Counted from the first letter of the stretch, positions 18,601 to 25,630 are shown. The stretch: 64,000 nucleotides of DNA from Cellulosimicrobium arenosum (GCF_014837295.1 NZ_JACYHB010000003.1:62001-126000), one strand, 5' to 3'. A program made the numbers and translations. The notes: generated by a model not told the origin, from the letters alone.

Positions 18601-19062
18601 CTCGCCGGCGCGACCGGCGGGGTCAGCGGACTGACCTACGGCGGGCAGCACCTCGACGTCGACCTCGACGGCGGCCAGGTCCGCTTCTCCGGCCCGGCGG
18701 CGGACGGCGTCTGCGACGCGATCGACGTCGCCGAGGGCGAGACCGTGACCTGGGCGGACGACTGCGGAGCGACCGCACCCACGGTCGAGCTCGAGGGGCA
18801 GGCCCAGGTCCGCTGCCTCGCGGGCACGGCGTACGTCGCGGTGCGCGCACAGAACGTCGGGGAGGAGCCGGTGGACGTGCGGCTCGAGACGCCGTTCGGC
18901 TCGAGGACGCTGACCGGCGTGGCGCCGGGGGCGAACGCCTACCAGTCGTTCGCGGCGCGGGCGGCGTCGGCCGACGCCGGGACGGCCACGGTCGTCGGTA
19001 CCGGCCCGGACGGCACCGAGCGGTCGTGGGACGTCGCGTTCGACGCGACCACGTGCGGCTGA
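15616..19062 (+). CDS. secreted (alpha/alpha)-barrel glycosidase-like protein, paralogue 2
   Basis: This 1148-residue protein has the same order as the preceding gene: signal peptide, two beta-sandwich units (about 134-258 and 278-403), helical catalytic-like domain (about 560-1040) and C-terminal two-Cys module (about 1056-1148). Shared motifs include NVLPATPETGNAY, GTPGT-NVASWDSLLGMQ, GGESLPSRKAQTA and ARGVRPSLFGIS. It differs by two insertions: one acidic, before GGESLPSR (near 690-704), and one around 815-850 (KVWDTVQKVYLDASRDD and the following loop). These may change substrate or subsite. ATG 15616 has GAGGAG four bases upstream; the in-frame GTG 15604 would overlap that site. It is probably co-transcribed with its paralogue (61-nt gap). 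Confidence 0.8.
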   Translation: MSRNRSTTGSPARRTTAGLVAATLLAAPALMAATASSAAADEPTDGGVTTSYLADDSDAQQRWLSVPDSRIVLNPFDSGGSGNELEQTAGPSLPLDVGYYADDKAIHRTDLLSTYATSGERPDGSAFRAALSEPFDGTEGWSTSSVTTTSADGLTTLRLDDGKQWGSISRDVTVQDVTDTRYLTVDVAALSPGSTWNIKVNTGSGDDLPELQADSSATGSVTFDLAEAYDWTPGPKTFRVKLYAVNKTGQPGGMATFRSMSLDNGADLPWADETTGVVDDFADLTGWARSAHAGGSASITTDGTQGTVHMGDSDYGAVEREVTVDLDATPLLSVRTAATTGEWALKLSTGSGDDLTVQPDTSTTGVMTYDIPGTTGWTGERTFRVKLFHIGKNGASTFDDLAFHSGDVWLRPADESGNRWQPQALESSGQYADGSIETVDAFHDVDSFSRTVKASTDGAAVAGAYEGSASWDAAASLLTVEGEHDTYSVALPPGADVRFGGSVAELGTSGGSAEPLAGNGAWTASLPGGEATSVVGVGFAVNDPSVTDDAAAASRDRARSAAADPAADRETWGAFWDEYLAKVPVVQDFSVQRVADGGVTADEMRRFWYRAWVSLEMNVLPATPETGNAYAQLGTGKPSLWMNGTPGTRNVASWDSLLGMQQLVYTDPESAWASFEGMMALVEDGPDATEPSDEEYGTRGELGGESLPSRKAQTAWILYSVTGDRDRLEGVYDKLALHLNWERYNMRWVLGANNHFDERDSEFVTSLAYDLEFAIKIADELGNDEDAEHYRAVRSEISEKYSEWFFPAAADQDGKVWDTVQKVYLDASRDDVPFGDDTEGQPFRNEDGQWVRPGWSFYTSTAFVMDELDDASKVKVMDRFLDDYDEDAQLAGLGDFAVKAPDLQLIAYGLLGMDPIAGSDEAALRDRASVLVNAINRDMVRSGWFAEVYYAQGEPGDSVGARGVRPSLFGISNYIDFVLMANGVRTDEGDPTFVRLAGATGGVSGLTYGGQHLDVDLDGGQVRFSGPAADGVCDAIDVAEGETVTWADDCGATAPTVELEGQAQVRCLAGTAYVAVRAQNVGEEPVDVRLETPFGSRTLTGVAPGANAYQSFAARAASADAGTATVVGTGPDGTERSWDVAFDATTCG

Positions 19063-19096
19063 CCCACCACCGGCCGACGTACGGCTGACCACCACC

Positions 19097-19124
19097 GGCC
19101 CGGGGCGCTGCGGCGCCCCGGGCC
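19097..19124 (+). other. GC-only intercistronic hairpin
   Basis: GGCCCGGGGCGC (19097-19108) and GCGCCCCGGGCC (19113-19124) form a perfect 12-bp all-GC stem with the tetraloop TGCG, ending 19 nt before ATG 19144. Just upstream, CGGCTGACC(C)ACCACCGGCC occurs twice (from 19056 and from 19082), so the stop-codon region of the previous gene is locally duplicated. It could be a terminator, an RNA-stability element or an attenuator; there is no U-tract. Confidence 0.55.
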
Positions 19125-19143
19125 ACCTCGACGAGGAGGAACC

Positions 19144-21930
19144 ATGAGGAACAGCAAGCTCTACCGCGGCGTGGCGGCGACGTCGCTCGTCACGCTCGGC
19201 GTCAGCATCTTCGTCCTGCCGGCCGCCGCGGACGATGCCGGTCCCGGGCCGACGCCGACCGGTGCGAGCCCGGCGTCCGTCGTCGGGTTCGACGACTTCC
19301 CGGCGGCTCCCGAACCGTGGGGCGAGCTGGACTGGCGGCAGCGGGCGCTCGACTACGACGCGTACGCCTACGACTGGACCGACCGCGGTGTCTTCACGAC
19401 GATCCGCGAGGACACCGACGCGCTCAACATGCCCGAGGGGTCGACGACCTACTCTATGCCGGCGTACTACGGAGACACGCGTACGGTCGACGGGGTGGGT
19501 CACCAGGAGGCGGTCACGCTCATCTCGTCCGTCGTGGGTGCGACGCTCGTCGGCGTGGACAAGTCCGACCAGGACGGCCGCGACTACGTCGACATGCTGC
19601 GGACCTTCTACCACCCGGACCTCGGGGTCGCGAAGAACACTCCCGGCTCTGACGCGAAGGCGCCCGGTGGCAACAGCATCTGGTACGCGACGACGGCAAA
19701 TGTCCTGTACTCGATGCTCGCGACCCAGTACCCGGACGCGACGGACATGACGCAGATGCAGCGCTCCATCGCGGACCGCTACTATGACATGCTCGTCGCC
19801 CTGGGCGGCGCGGACGCGGACCTCACGATGCAGGACTTCGACTTCGCGACGATGACCAAGGTCACCGGGCGCAACGAGGGCGGCGACGCCGCAGCAGGCA
19901 CGGCCGCGATACTGCTGTGGGCCTATGACGCGTTCGGGGACGAGAAGTACCTCGACGGCGCGACGTGGGCGATGAGCTACCTGGAGCGCAGCAAGAACCT
20001 TTACTACGAGATGCTGCCCATGCTCGCGCCCTACGTCGCCGCGCGGCTCAACGCCGAGGCCGGGACCGACTTCGACGTGAGCAAGTTGTTCGCCACGCTG
20101 CGCGCGGGCTCCGACGTCCGTAAGGGCTGGGGGACGATGGAAGGAACGTGGGGCGGCTACGACGTGTCCGGGCTGAGCGGGTCGCGCACCGACCTCGACG
20201 GTTACGCGTTCGCGATGAACAGCTTCTCGACGCCGTGGGTCGCCGCGACGGCGCGGTACGACGCGCGCTACGCGGACGCCGTCGGACGCTGGATGCTGCA
20301 GGTCTCGAACGCGAGCCGGTTCTTCTACGCCGACCAGATGCCGACGGCCGCCCAGCAGCACGGTGACCGGTTCGTCGACGACCCTGCGCACGTCATCGCG
20401 TACGAGGGGATCCGGCACCAGGGCCCCGAGGGGATCATCGCGACGTCGGACACGTACGACCGCGCAGGCAGCTGGGGCATCAACCCGGAGACGACGCAGC
20501 TCGGCATGTACGGGTCGAGCTGGGTTGGGTTCCTCGGCGCGACGGTAAGCCCGACGAACGTCGATCACGTCCTGCGCACCGACCTCGACGCGCTGGACAT
20601 GAACGCGCCGAGCCCCTACCCGACGGCGCTCTACTACAACCCGCTGACCGACGACGCCACGATCGACGTGACGGTCGAGGGCGACGGCCCGCGCGACCTG
20701 TACGACTCCGTGACGGGCCGTGTGGTCGTCGCCGGCGCGACGGGGACCGCGCAGGTCACGGTGCCGGCCGGCTCGTCCGTCGTGCTCGTCGAGGCCCCGG
20801 CCGGCGCGGAGCAGAGCACCCGCGACGGGACGACGACGCTCGACGGCGTGCCCGTGCGCTACGACACCGAACCGCAGCGCGACCTCGCGACCGGCGCCGA
20901 CGCGGTCTCCGGTGACGGTGACGCCGCGCTCGCCGTCGACGGCGACCCCTCGACCGCCTGGACCACGGACGGTTCCGCGGACCAGGAGCTCGACGTCGAC
21001 CTCGGTGCGGTGGGCACCGTGAACGAGCTCGGGCTGTCGTGGTCGGTCGCACCGCACGGCGAGGTGGTCGTCGAGACGTCCGTCGACGGGACCACGTGGG
21101 AGGCGGCGGTCGACGGGGGGGAGGCCGCGACGTCGGGCACGGCCACCGTCACGCCCCGGGACGCGCGGTACGTCCGGGTGCGCGTCGCGGCCGGTGACGC
21201 CAGCGAGCAGGCGCTCGCGTCCGTGCAGGTGCGCTCGCGCGACCTGGCGCTCGGTGCACCTGTCGAGGTGAGCAGCGAGGCGAACGACGTGAACCTCGCC
21301 GGCTACCTCACCGACGACTCGCGCTGGACGCGCTGGGAGTCGAAGGCGAGCGACCCGCAGTCGGCGCAGGTCGACCTGGGGCGGCCGCAGGACCTGGGGT
21401 CCGTCGTGCTGCGCTGGGAGGCCGCCGCGGCCAGGGCGTTCGAGGTGCAGGTGTCCGACGACGCGCAGGACTGGTCCACCGTGGCGACCGTGACCGACGG
21501 CGCGGGCGGGACGCAGGTGCTCGACCTGCCGGACGGCGCGAGCGGCCGGTACGTCCGCGTGCTCGGGACGCAGCGACTCACGAAGTGGGCGTACTCGATG
21601 CACGCGCTCGAGGTCTACGGGCCGCGCGGCGCGGTCGCCGCGGGACCGGCCGTCGACCTGACCGTGGAGGCGCAGGCCCGGTGCCTGGCGGGCAAGGCCT
21701 ACGTCGCGGTGCGCGCGCAGAACACCGGCGAGACCCCTGCGGACGTGCGCCTCGAGGCGGCGTCCGGGTCACGCACGGTGGACGGCGTCGCACCGGGCGC
21801 GAACGCGTACCAGTCGTTCGCCGTGCGTGCGTCGTCGGTCGACGCCGGGACAGTGCGGGTCGTCGGCACGGGGCGGGACGGCACCGAACGCTCCTGGGGC
21901 GTCGCCTACGAGGCGATCTCCTGCGGATGA
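19144..21930 (+). CDS. secreted helical-barrel protein with two discoidin domains, function unknown
   Basis: This 928-residue exported protein has a signal peptide (about 1-29). A helix-rich domain of about 450 residues (about 45-500) contains YYGDTRTVDGVGHQEAVTL, GGNSIWYATTANVLYSML and WGTMEGTWGGYD. It is followed by a small beta domain, a degenerate discoidin domain (about 579-695), a second discoidin domain (about 698-830) and the two-Cys module (836-928). The periodic aromatic and acidic helices suggest an (alpha/alpha) toroid like glycosidases or lyases, but I recognise no family. The position next to PL8 and the two paralogues suggests a further step on the same polymer, for example removal of the unsaturated uronate, since no GH88/GH105 gene is visible. 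GAGGAGGAA precedes ATG 19144. Confidence 0.75.
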   Translation: MRNSKLYRGVAATSLVTLGVSIFVLPAAADDAGPGPTPTGASPASVVGFDDFPAAPEPWGELDWRQRALDYDAYAYDWTDRGVFTTIREDTDALNMPEGSTTYSMPAYYGDTRTVDGVGHQEAVTLISSVVGATLVGVDKSDQDGRDYVDMLRTFYHPDLGVAKNTPGSDAKAPGGNSIWYATTANVLYSMLATQYPDATDMTQMQRSIADRYYDMLVALGGADADLTMQDFDFATMTKVTGRNEGGDAAAGTAAILLWAYDAFGDEKYLDGATWAMSYLERSKNLYYEMLPMLAPYVAARLNAEAGTDFDVSKLFATLRAGSDVRKGWGTMEGTWGGYDVSGLSGSRTDLDGYAFAMNSFSTPWVAATARYDARYADAVGRWMLQVSNASRFFYADQMPTAAQQHGDRFVDDPAHVIAYEGIRHQGPEGIIATSDTYDRAGSWGINPETTQLGMYGSSWVGFLGATVSPTNVDHVLRTDLDALDMNAPSPYPTALYYNPLTDDATIDVTVEGDGPRDLYDSVTGRVVVAGATGTAQVTVPAGSSVVLVEAPAGAEQSTRDGTTTLDGVPVRYDTEPQRDLATGADAVSGDGDAALAVDGDPSTAWTTDGSADQELDVDLGAVGTVNELGLSWSVAPHGEVVVETSVDGTTWEAAVDGGEAATSGTATVTPRDARYVRVRVAAGDASEQALASVQVRSRDLALGAPVEVSSEANDVNLAGYLTDDSRWTRWESKASDPQSAQVDLGRPQDLGSVVLRWEAAAARAFEVQVSDDAQDWSTVATVTDGAGGTQVLDLPDGASGRYVRVLGTQRLTKWAYSMHALEVYGPRGAVAAGPAVDLTVEAQARCLAGKAYVAVRAQNTGETPADVRLEAASGSRTVDGVAPGANAYQSFAVRASSVDAGTVRVVGTGRDGTERSWGVAYEAISCG

Positions 21931-21957
21931 GAGACAGACCCCTCGAGACGTGAGCCT

Positions 21958-21987
21958 CCGCCCCTGATCCGGCCGGATCAGGGGCGG
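21958..21987. terminator. bidirectional terminator, 30-bp perfect palindrome
   Basis: Bases 21958-21987 are a perfect inverted repeat (half-site CCGCCCCTGATCCGG), lying in the 61 nt between the convergent genes ending at 21930 and 21992. Symmetry lets it end both transcripts. It closes the polysaccharide locus. Confidence 0.8.
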
Positions 21988-21991
21988 TCGC

Positions 21992-23677
21992 TCACTTCTC
22001 GGTGGACGGGGACGTGTCGTCGGAGAAGAAGCCGGCGACCGAATCGGCCTCGTCCTGGACGGTCTCGGCCGGAACGAGGTCGGTCGCCTGCTCGGTCAGG
22101 GTCGTGACGAGGCCGTCGAGGTACTTCTGCGCGTCGCCGCTGTCGTAGACGGACGCGGACAGGTCCTCGACGGCGGAGTCGTACAGGGAGGAGAAGTCGT
22201 CGTCCGCGAGGAAGCGCGTCACGAGCGCGTTCTCCTTGCCGCCGAACCCGCCACCCGCGCCGCCGGCGCCGTCCGGGGGTTCGAAGCCCTCGGGCATCTC
22301 GCCGCCCTGCGGCATCTGGGCCCCGTCGGGCGGCTCGAACCCGTCGGGCGGACCCTGGCCGACCGGGGGCTCGTAGCCCTCGGGCGGGGTGCCGCGCGCG
22401 CCGCCGTCGCCCTGACCGCCGCCGGGCCTGCCCATGCCGCCGCCTGGCCCGCCCATACCTCCGCCCATGCCGCCCATCCCGCCGTAGGACAGGTTCTGGT
22501 CCCAGGCCACGACGGAGAAGAGACCGGACTCCGGGTCGTAGTGGAGGTAGGAGTTGTTGCCCGGTCCGTCGATGTCGTCGGAGTTCTGCACGAGGTCCTG
22601 CACCGCCAGGTAGCGCGCGAGCTCGTCGACGTCCAGATAGTCGCCGAGCTTCGCGGCGAAGTCCTCGTCCGAGGAGTTGTTGACGAAGTCGAGAAGCTTC
22701 TCGACCGGCGCGTACACCTCGTCATCCGAGGCGCCCGTGCCGTCGTACTTCGCCTCGAACGCGTCCGCGTACTCGGCGAGGTCGTCGCCCCGGTAGCTCC
22801 AGTCGCCCTCGCTGTCGGCCTTGTACGTGATCCCGGTGCCGTCGTAGACGTCCTCGTTCCAGAGGTCGTCGTCGGGCAGGTCGAGCACCAGGCGGAGCTG
22901 CTCGTCGCTGCCGTTGACGCTGAACCGCGCGTACGACGCCTGCTCGGCCTCCACGTCGGCGAGCGCCAGGACCTGCAGCGCGACGGCCTCGTTCAGCGAC
23001 GACTCGGTGTTGTTGCCGCGCACCACGAAGTCGGCCCGGCCGTCGTGCTGCTGATCGTCCACGTACTTGTCGAGCCGGATCAGCCACGGCAGCCCCTCAG
23101 GGGAGTCGGCCGACGCCGTCCCGTCACGCTCGTCGCGCATCGTCCCGCGCGCAGCGCCGTCGCCTGCTGCATCACCGTCGCCAGTCGCGCCGTCGTTACC
23201 GGCCGCACCGTCGTCACCGGCCGTGCTGTCGTCGTCGGCTGCCGCGTCGTCGTCGCCGCCGTCGGTGCCCGGCGCGCCTTGCGCACCGGGTCCGCCGCCC
23301 TCGCCGCCGAGGCCGCGCAGGCTGGAGTTGCCCTTGAGCCGCAGGCCGACACCCTTGTAGGTCGACCCGTCGATCGTCACCGTGGCGTGGATCCAGTCCT
23401 TGTCGCCGGAGTCCGCGTACGTGTCGAGCATCGCCTGGTAGTCGTCCTCGGAGTACTCGACGTCGATCGAGTGGACCGCCGACGTGTCGAAGAACGCGCT
23501 CCCGGCAGACGCCCCGGTCGACGTGCCCTCCTGACCGCCCGGAGAACAGGCCCCGAGCGCGGTCACCAGTGCGAGGCTGAGGACCGCCGACGTCGCGACC
23601 AGCCCTCTGCGGCGGGTCGGACGGCCGGTCGCGGAGAACCCGCACGCAGGTCGGCAGGGAAGGGGCGCTGGCGTCAT
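21992..23677 (-). CDS. CotH-kinase-family lipoprotein
   Basis: This 561-residue protein has a basic N-terminus, a hydrophobic segment and the lipobox LGAC (Cys near 44), so it is exported and lipid-anchored. The body matches CotH-type atypical protein kinases: RLKGNSSLR near 118-126, then DYLDVDELARYLAVQDLVQN and YLHYD...VVAWDQNLS, which holds the acidic active-site motif. Two low-complexity insertions are unusual: an Asp/Ala/Gly-rich stretch (about 133-180) and a collagen-like Gly/Met/Pro-rich stretch (about 400-475). It is convergent with the polysaccharide locus. The substrate is unknown; actinobacterial CotH proteins are not limited to spores. Confidence 0.82.
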   Translation of the reverse strand: MTPAPLPCRPACGFSATGRPTRRRGLVATSAVLSLALVTALGACSPGGQEGTSTGASAGSAFFDTSAVHSIDVEYSEDDYQAMLDTYADSGDKDWIHATVTIDGSTYKGVGLRLKGNSSLRGLGGEGGGPGAQGAPGTDGGDDDAAADDDSTAGDDGAAGNDGATGDGDAAGDGAARGTMRDERDGTASADSPEGLPWLIRLDKYVDDQQHDGRADFVVRGNNTESSLNEAVALQVLALADVEAEQASYARFSVNGSDEQLRLVLDLPDDDLWNEDVYDGTGITYKADSEGDWSYRGDDLAEYADAFEAKYDGTGASDDEVYAPVEKLLDFVNNSSDEDFAAKLGDYLDVDELARYLAVQDLVQNSDDIDGPGNNSYLHYDPESGLFSVVAWDQNLSYGGMGGMGGGMGGPGGGMGRPGGGQGDGGARGTPPEGYEPPVGQGPPDGFEPPDGAQMPQGGEMPEGFEPPDGAGGAGGGFGGKENALVTRFLADDDFSSLYDSAVEDLSASVYDSGDAQKYLDGLVTTLTEQATDLVPAETVQDEADSVAGFFSDDTSPSTEK

Positions 23678-23790
23678 GAGGACAACAGACCAACGGGCGC
23701 TGTGCGGGCGCTGTGCGGACGGCGTGGATCACCTGGCTCCGCGGGCGGCGTGGCGGCACACTCCCGGGTGCGGTTCCGCGTCGCCGTGTT

Positions 23791-23920
23791 CGAATCGTGA
23801 TCAATTCTGTCCGATCCTGTCGGTGACAGCGGTGTCACACTTCGCCAGAATGAGGTCGATCGGTACGGGCAGTTTGCCCATGCGAAGGTGATTTCACGTC
23901 GCGGGTGAAGTATGTTTCAC
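23791..23920. promoter_or_regulatory. dyads in the divergent cotH-like / XRE-cassette intergenic region
   Basis: Four elements lie here. CGAATCGTGATCAA (23791-23804) recurs exactly at 63245-63258. GTGACA-4-TGTCAC (23823-23838) is a symmetric dyad. GTGATTTCAC is at 23888-23897, and GTGAA-6-TTCAC (23905-23920) is close to ATG 23928. The last two share the GTGA/TCAC half-site and are good candidates for operators of the XRE regulator at 24349. TATGTT (23911-23916) could be the -10 of the cassette. Confidence 0.5.
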
Positions 23921-23927
23921 TTCGGTC

Positions 23928-24356
23928 ATGAGGCAGAGAGTTGTGCGTGCACTCGTCTGGGTGCTGCCGGTGCTGATCGTGGCCGGGGGAGCGCTCGGTG
24001 CTGCCGGCGACCCCGGCAGCCCGTGGTCGGGCGCCTTGCGGGGTGTGGGCTTCGGCCTGGCCGTCGCGGTGGCGGCGGGGGTCCACCTGGTCGTCCGGTC
24101 GTTCGGTGGGCTCGGCGCGGAGGCGGGGTCGCCCGAGGCCGACGCGGACTCCGTCGAGCAGCGCGCGTGGCAGGTCGCGGCGTCGCGCACCTGCGCGGAC
24201 GCGGTGGGCGTGCTGGCGCTCCTGGCCCTGCTGTGCGCGCTGTCCGACGGCGCGACCGTGCGCTGGCTGCCCGTGGCGGCGCTCGTCGTCGTGCTGGTGG
24301 ACCTGGCCGTGCGTTTGCGCCTCGCGTGGCGCGCGGAGGTCGGGGCCGGTGCGTAG
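23928..24356 (+). CDS. small integral membrane protein of an XRE/SdpI-like cassette
   Basis: This 142-residue protein has four hydrophobic segments (about 8-27, 36-56, 80-100, 107-127) and a polar loop at 57-78, resembling DUF2178-type membrane partners of XRE regulators. No enzymatic motif is seen. Its stop overlaps the GTG of the regulator by 8 nt, so translation is coupled. Such pairs, together with an SdpI-like protein, are often immunity or membrane-stress modules; that role here is inference. Confidence 0.75.
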   Translation: MRQRVVRALVWVLPVLIVAGGALGAAGDPGSPWSGALRGVGFGLAVAVAAGVHLVVRSFGGLGAEAGSPEADADSVEQRAWQVAASRTCADAVGVLALLALLCALSDGATVRWLPVAALVVVLVDLAVRLRLAWRAEVGAGA

Positions 24357-24597
24357 CCACGTGCAGGAGCTGCGGCGGGGGGGCGGGCTCACGCAGGCGG
24401 ATCTAGCGGCACGGGTGGGGGTGTCGCGGCGCACGATCATCTCGATCGAGCAAGGGCGGTTCGATCCCAGCCTGCCGCTGGCGTTCCGCCTGGCGCGGGC
24501 CTTCGGCACCACGGTGGACGCGCTGTTCGACCCGGGCGACGACGAACCGGGCGACGACAAGACGAGCGACGACGAGACGCGTGGAGGAACGGACTGA
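24349..24597 (+). CDS. XRE-family (YozG-type) transcriptional regulator
   Basis: This 82-residue protein is almost entirely one helix-turn-helix (LTQADLAARVGVSRRTIISI, about residues 13-32), followed by FDPSLPLAFRLARAFGTTVDALF, the standard small-XRE pattern. An acidic Asp/Glu-rich tail (after about 62) ends it. The GTG start at 24349 lies inside the end of the membrane-protein gene, and its stop shares one base with the next ATG. It probably represses its own operon through the GTGA/TCAC dyads at 23888-23920. Confidence 0.85.
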   Translation: MRSHVQELRRGGGLTQADLAARVGVSRRTIISIEQGRFDPSLPLAFRLARAFGTTVDALFDPGDDEPGDDKTSDDETRGGTD

Positions 24598-24932
24598 TGG
24601 CAGTGGTGTGGGTGGCGACGGGGCTCGCGGTGCTCGTGTGGGCGATGACCCTCGCGGCGGCGCGCGGCGTGCTGCCGGCGAACGGGCTCGCGGGGATCCG
24701 CACGCCCGCGACGCAGCGGAGCGAGGCCGCGTGGGAGGCGGCGCACCGGGCCGCGCTCCCGGTGGTGAGCGTCGCCGCCGTGCTCGTGGTGGCAGCGGGG
24801 GTCGTGGTGCTGCTGGCGGGCATGCCCGACGGCGTCACGCCGGAGGCCGCCGGACTGACGCTGCTCGGCGCGCAGGCCGTAGCGGTCGTCGTGGCGGCTG
24901 TCGTCGCCGACCGCGCGGCACGGCGCGCCTAG
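24597..24932 (+). CDS. SdpI/YhfL-like membrane protein
   Basis: This 111-residue protein has three hydrophobic helices. GLAGIRTPATQRSEAAWEAAHRAA (about residues 30-53) has the IRTP-x-T-x5-W-x3-H signature of the SdpI family C-terminal region. SdpI of Bacillus is an immunity and signalling protein; most actinobacterial members are uncharacterised. Its ATG overlaps the regulator stop by one base (TGATG), making a three-gene operon. Confidence 0.78.
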   Translation: MAVVWVATGLAVLVWAMTLAAARGVLPANGLAGIRTPATQRSEAAWEAAHRAALPVVSVAAVLVVAAGVVVLLAGMPDGVTPEAAGLTLLGAQAVAVVVAAVVADRAARRA

Positions 24933-25037
24933 CGCCGGCAGTCGGCAGTCGGCAGCCCGGTCGCCGCTCGTCCGTAGCCCGGGCACGGCCGTCGGCCGCG
25001 TGACGGAGGCCACGTGGCGGATGGTCGTTTGCGCACG

Positions 25038-25057
25038 ACTACTCGTGCGAGAGTAGT
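25038..25057. promoter_or_regulatory. dyad operator before the padR-like gene
   Basis: ACTACTC (25038-25044) and GAGTAGT (25051-25057) form a 7-bp inverted repeat with a 6-bp spacer, ending three bases before the GTG start. AT-richer than its surroundings, it is well placed for autorepression of the padR/MFS operon. Confidence 0.6.
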
Positions 25058-25060
25058 TCC

Positions 25061-25630
25061 GTGTCGTCGATCCGCCTGTACATCCTCGGTGCGCTCGCCG
25101 AGCACGGGCCCATGCACGGGCACCAGCTCCGCCTGCTCGCCGAGAAGGAGCACGCCACCTCCTGGACCGACATCACCGTCGGGAGCCTGTACGGCGCGCT
25201 CAAGCGCCTTGCCCACGACGACCTGATCGTCCAGCTGCGCCACGAGCAGGAGGGTGGCTACCCGACCCGGCAGGTCTGGCAGATCACCGCTGCCGGTCGC
25301 AACGCCCTCCGGGCCGAGTGGTCGGACGCCTTCAGCGCCGTCGTCGTACGGCCCGACCCGTTCGACCTGGCGATGGCGCGCCTCGACGCCGACCGGCTCG
25401 ACGAGATCCCTGCCCTGCTCCGGGAGCGGATCGCCGAGCTAGAGGCCGCGCGAGCGGCCGCCGAGGCGTACCGCGCGGACGCGCTCCCGTACCTGACGGT
25501 GGGCGAGAAGTTCGTCCTGACCCATCGGCCGGAGCGCCTGCAGGCCGAGATCGACTGGCACACCGCACTCCTCGAGAACCTCCCCGAGATCGTCGCCGAC
25601 GAGCTCGCCCGAAAGGACCACCGACCATGA
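25061..25630 (+). CDS. PadR-family transcriptional regulator
   Basis: This 189-residue protein has the winged-helix of the PadR family at the N-terminus (LYILGALAEHGPMHGHQL, VGSLYGALKRLAHDDLI, TRQVWQITAAGRNAL) and a coiled helical C-terminal dimerisation domain (about 105-180, PadR-s2 type). PadR proteins typically repress an adjacent drug efflux gene and release DNA when a toxic ligand binds. The following MFS pump overlaps by four bases (ATGA). The start is GTG at 25061, immediately after the dyad; little room is left for a leader. Confidence 0.9.
   Translation: MSSIRLYILGALAEHGPMHGHQLRLLAEKEHATSWTDITVGSLYGALKRLAHDDLIVQLRHEQEGGYPTRQVWQITAAGRNALRAEWSDAFSAVVVRPDPFDLAMARLDADRLDEIPALLRERIAELEAARAAAEAYRADALPYLTVGEKFVLTHRPERLQAEIDWHTALLENLPEIVADELARKDHRP

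Noticed and set aside
16084-21603. 1839-codon open frame on the minus strand
   Set aside because: It lies antisense to two genes with signal peptides, recognisable domains and ribosome binding sites; its translation is Arg/Val/His-rich with no domains, a known effect of high GC at third codon positions.
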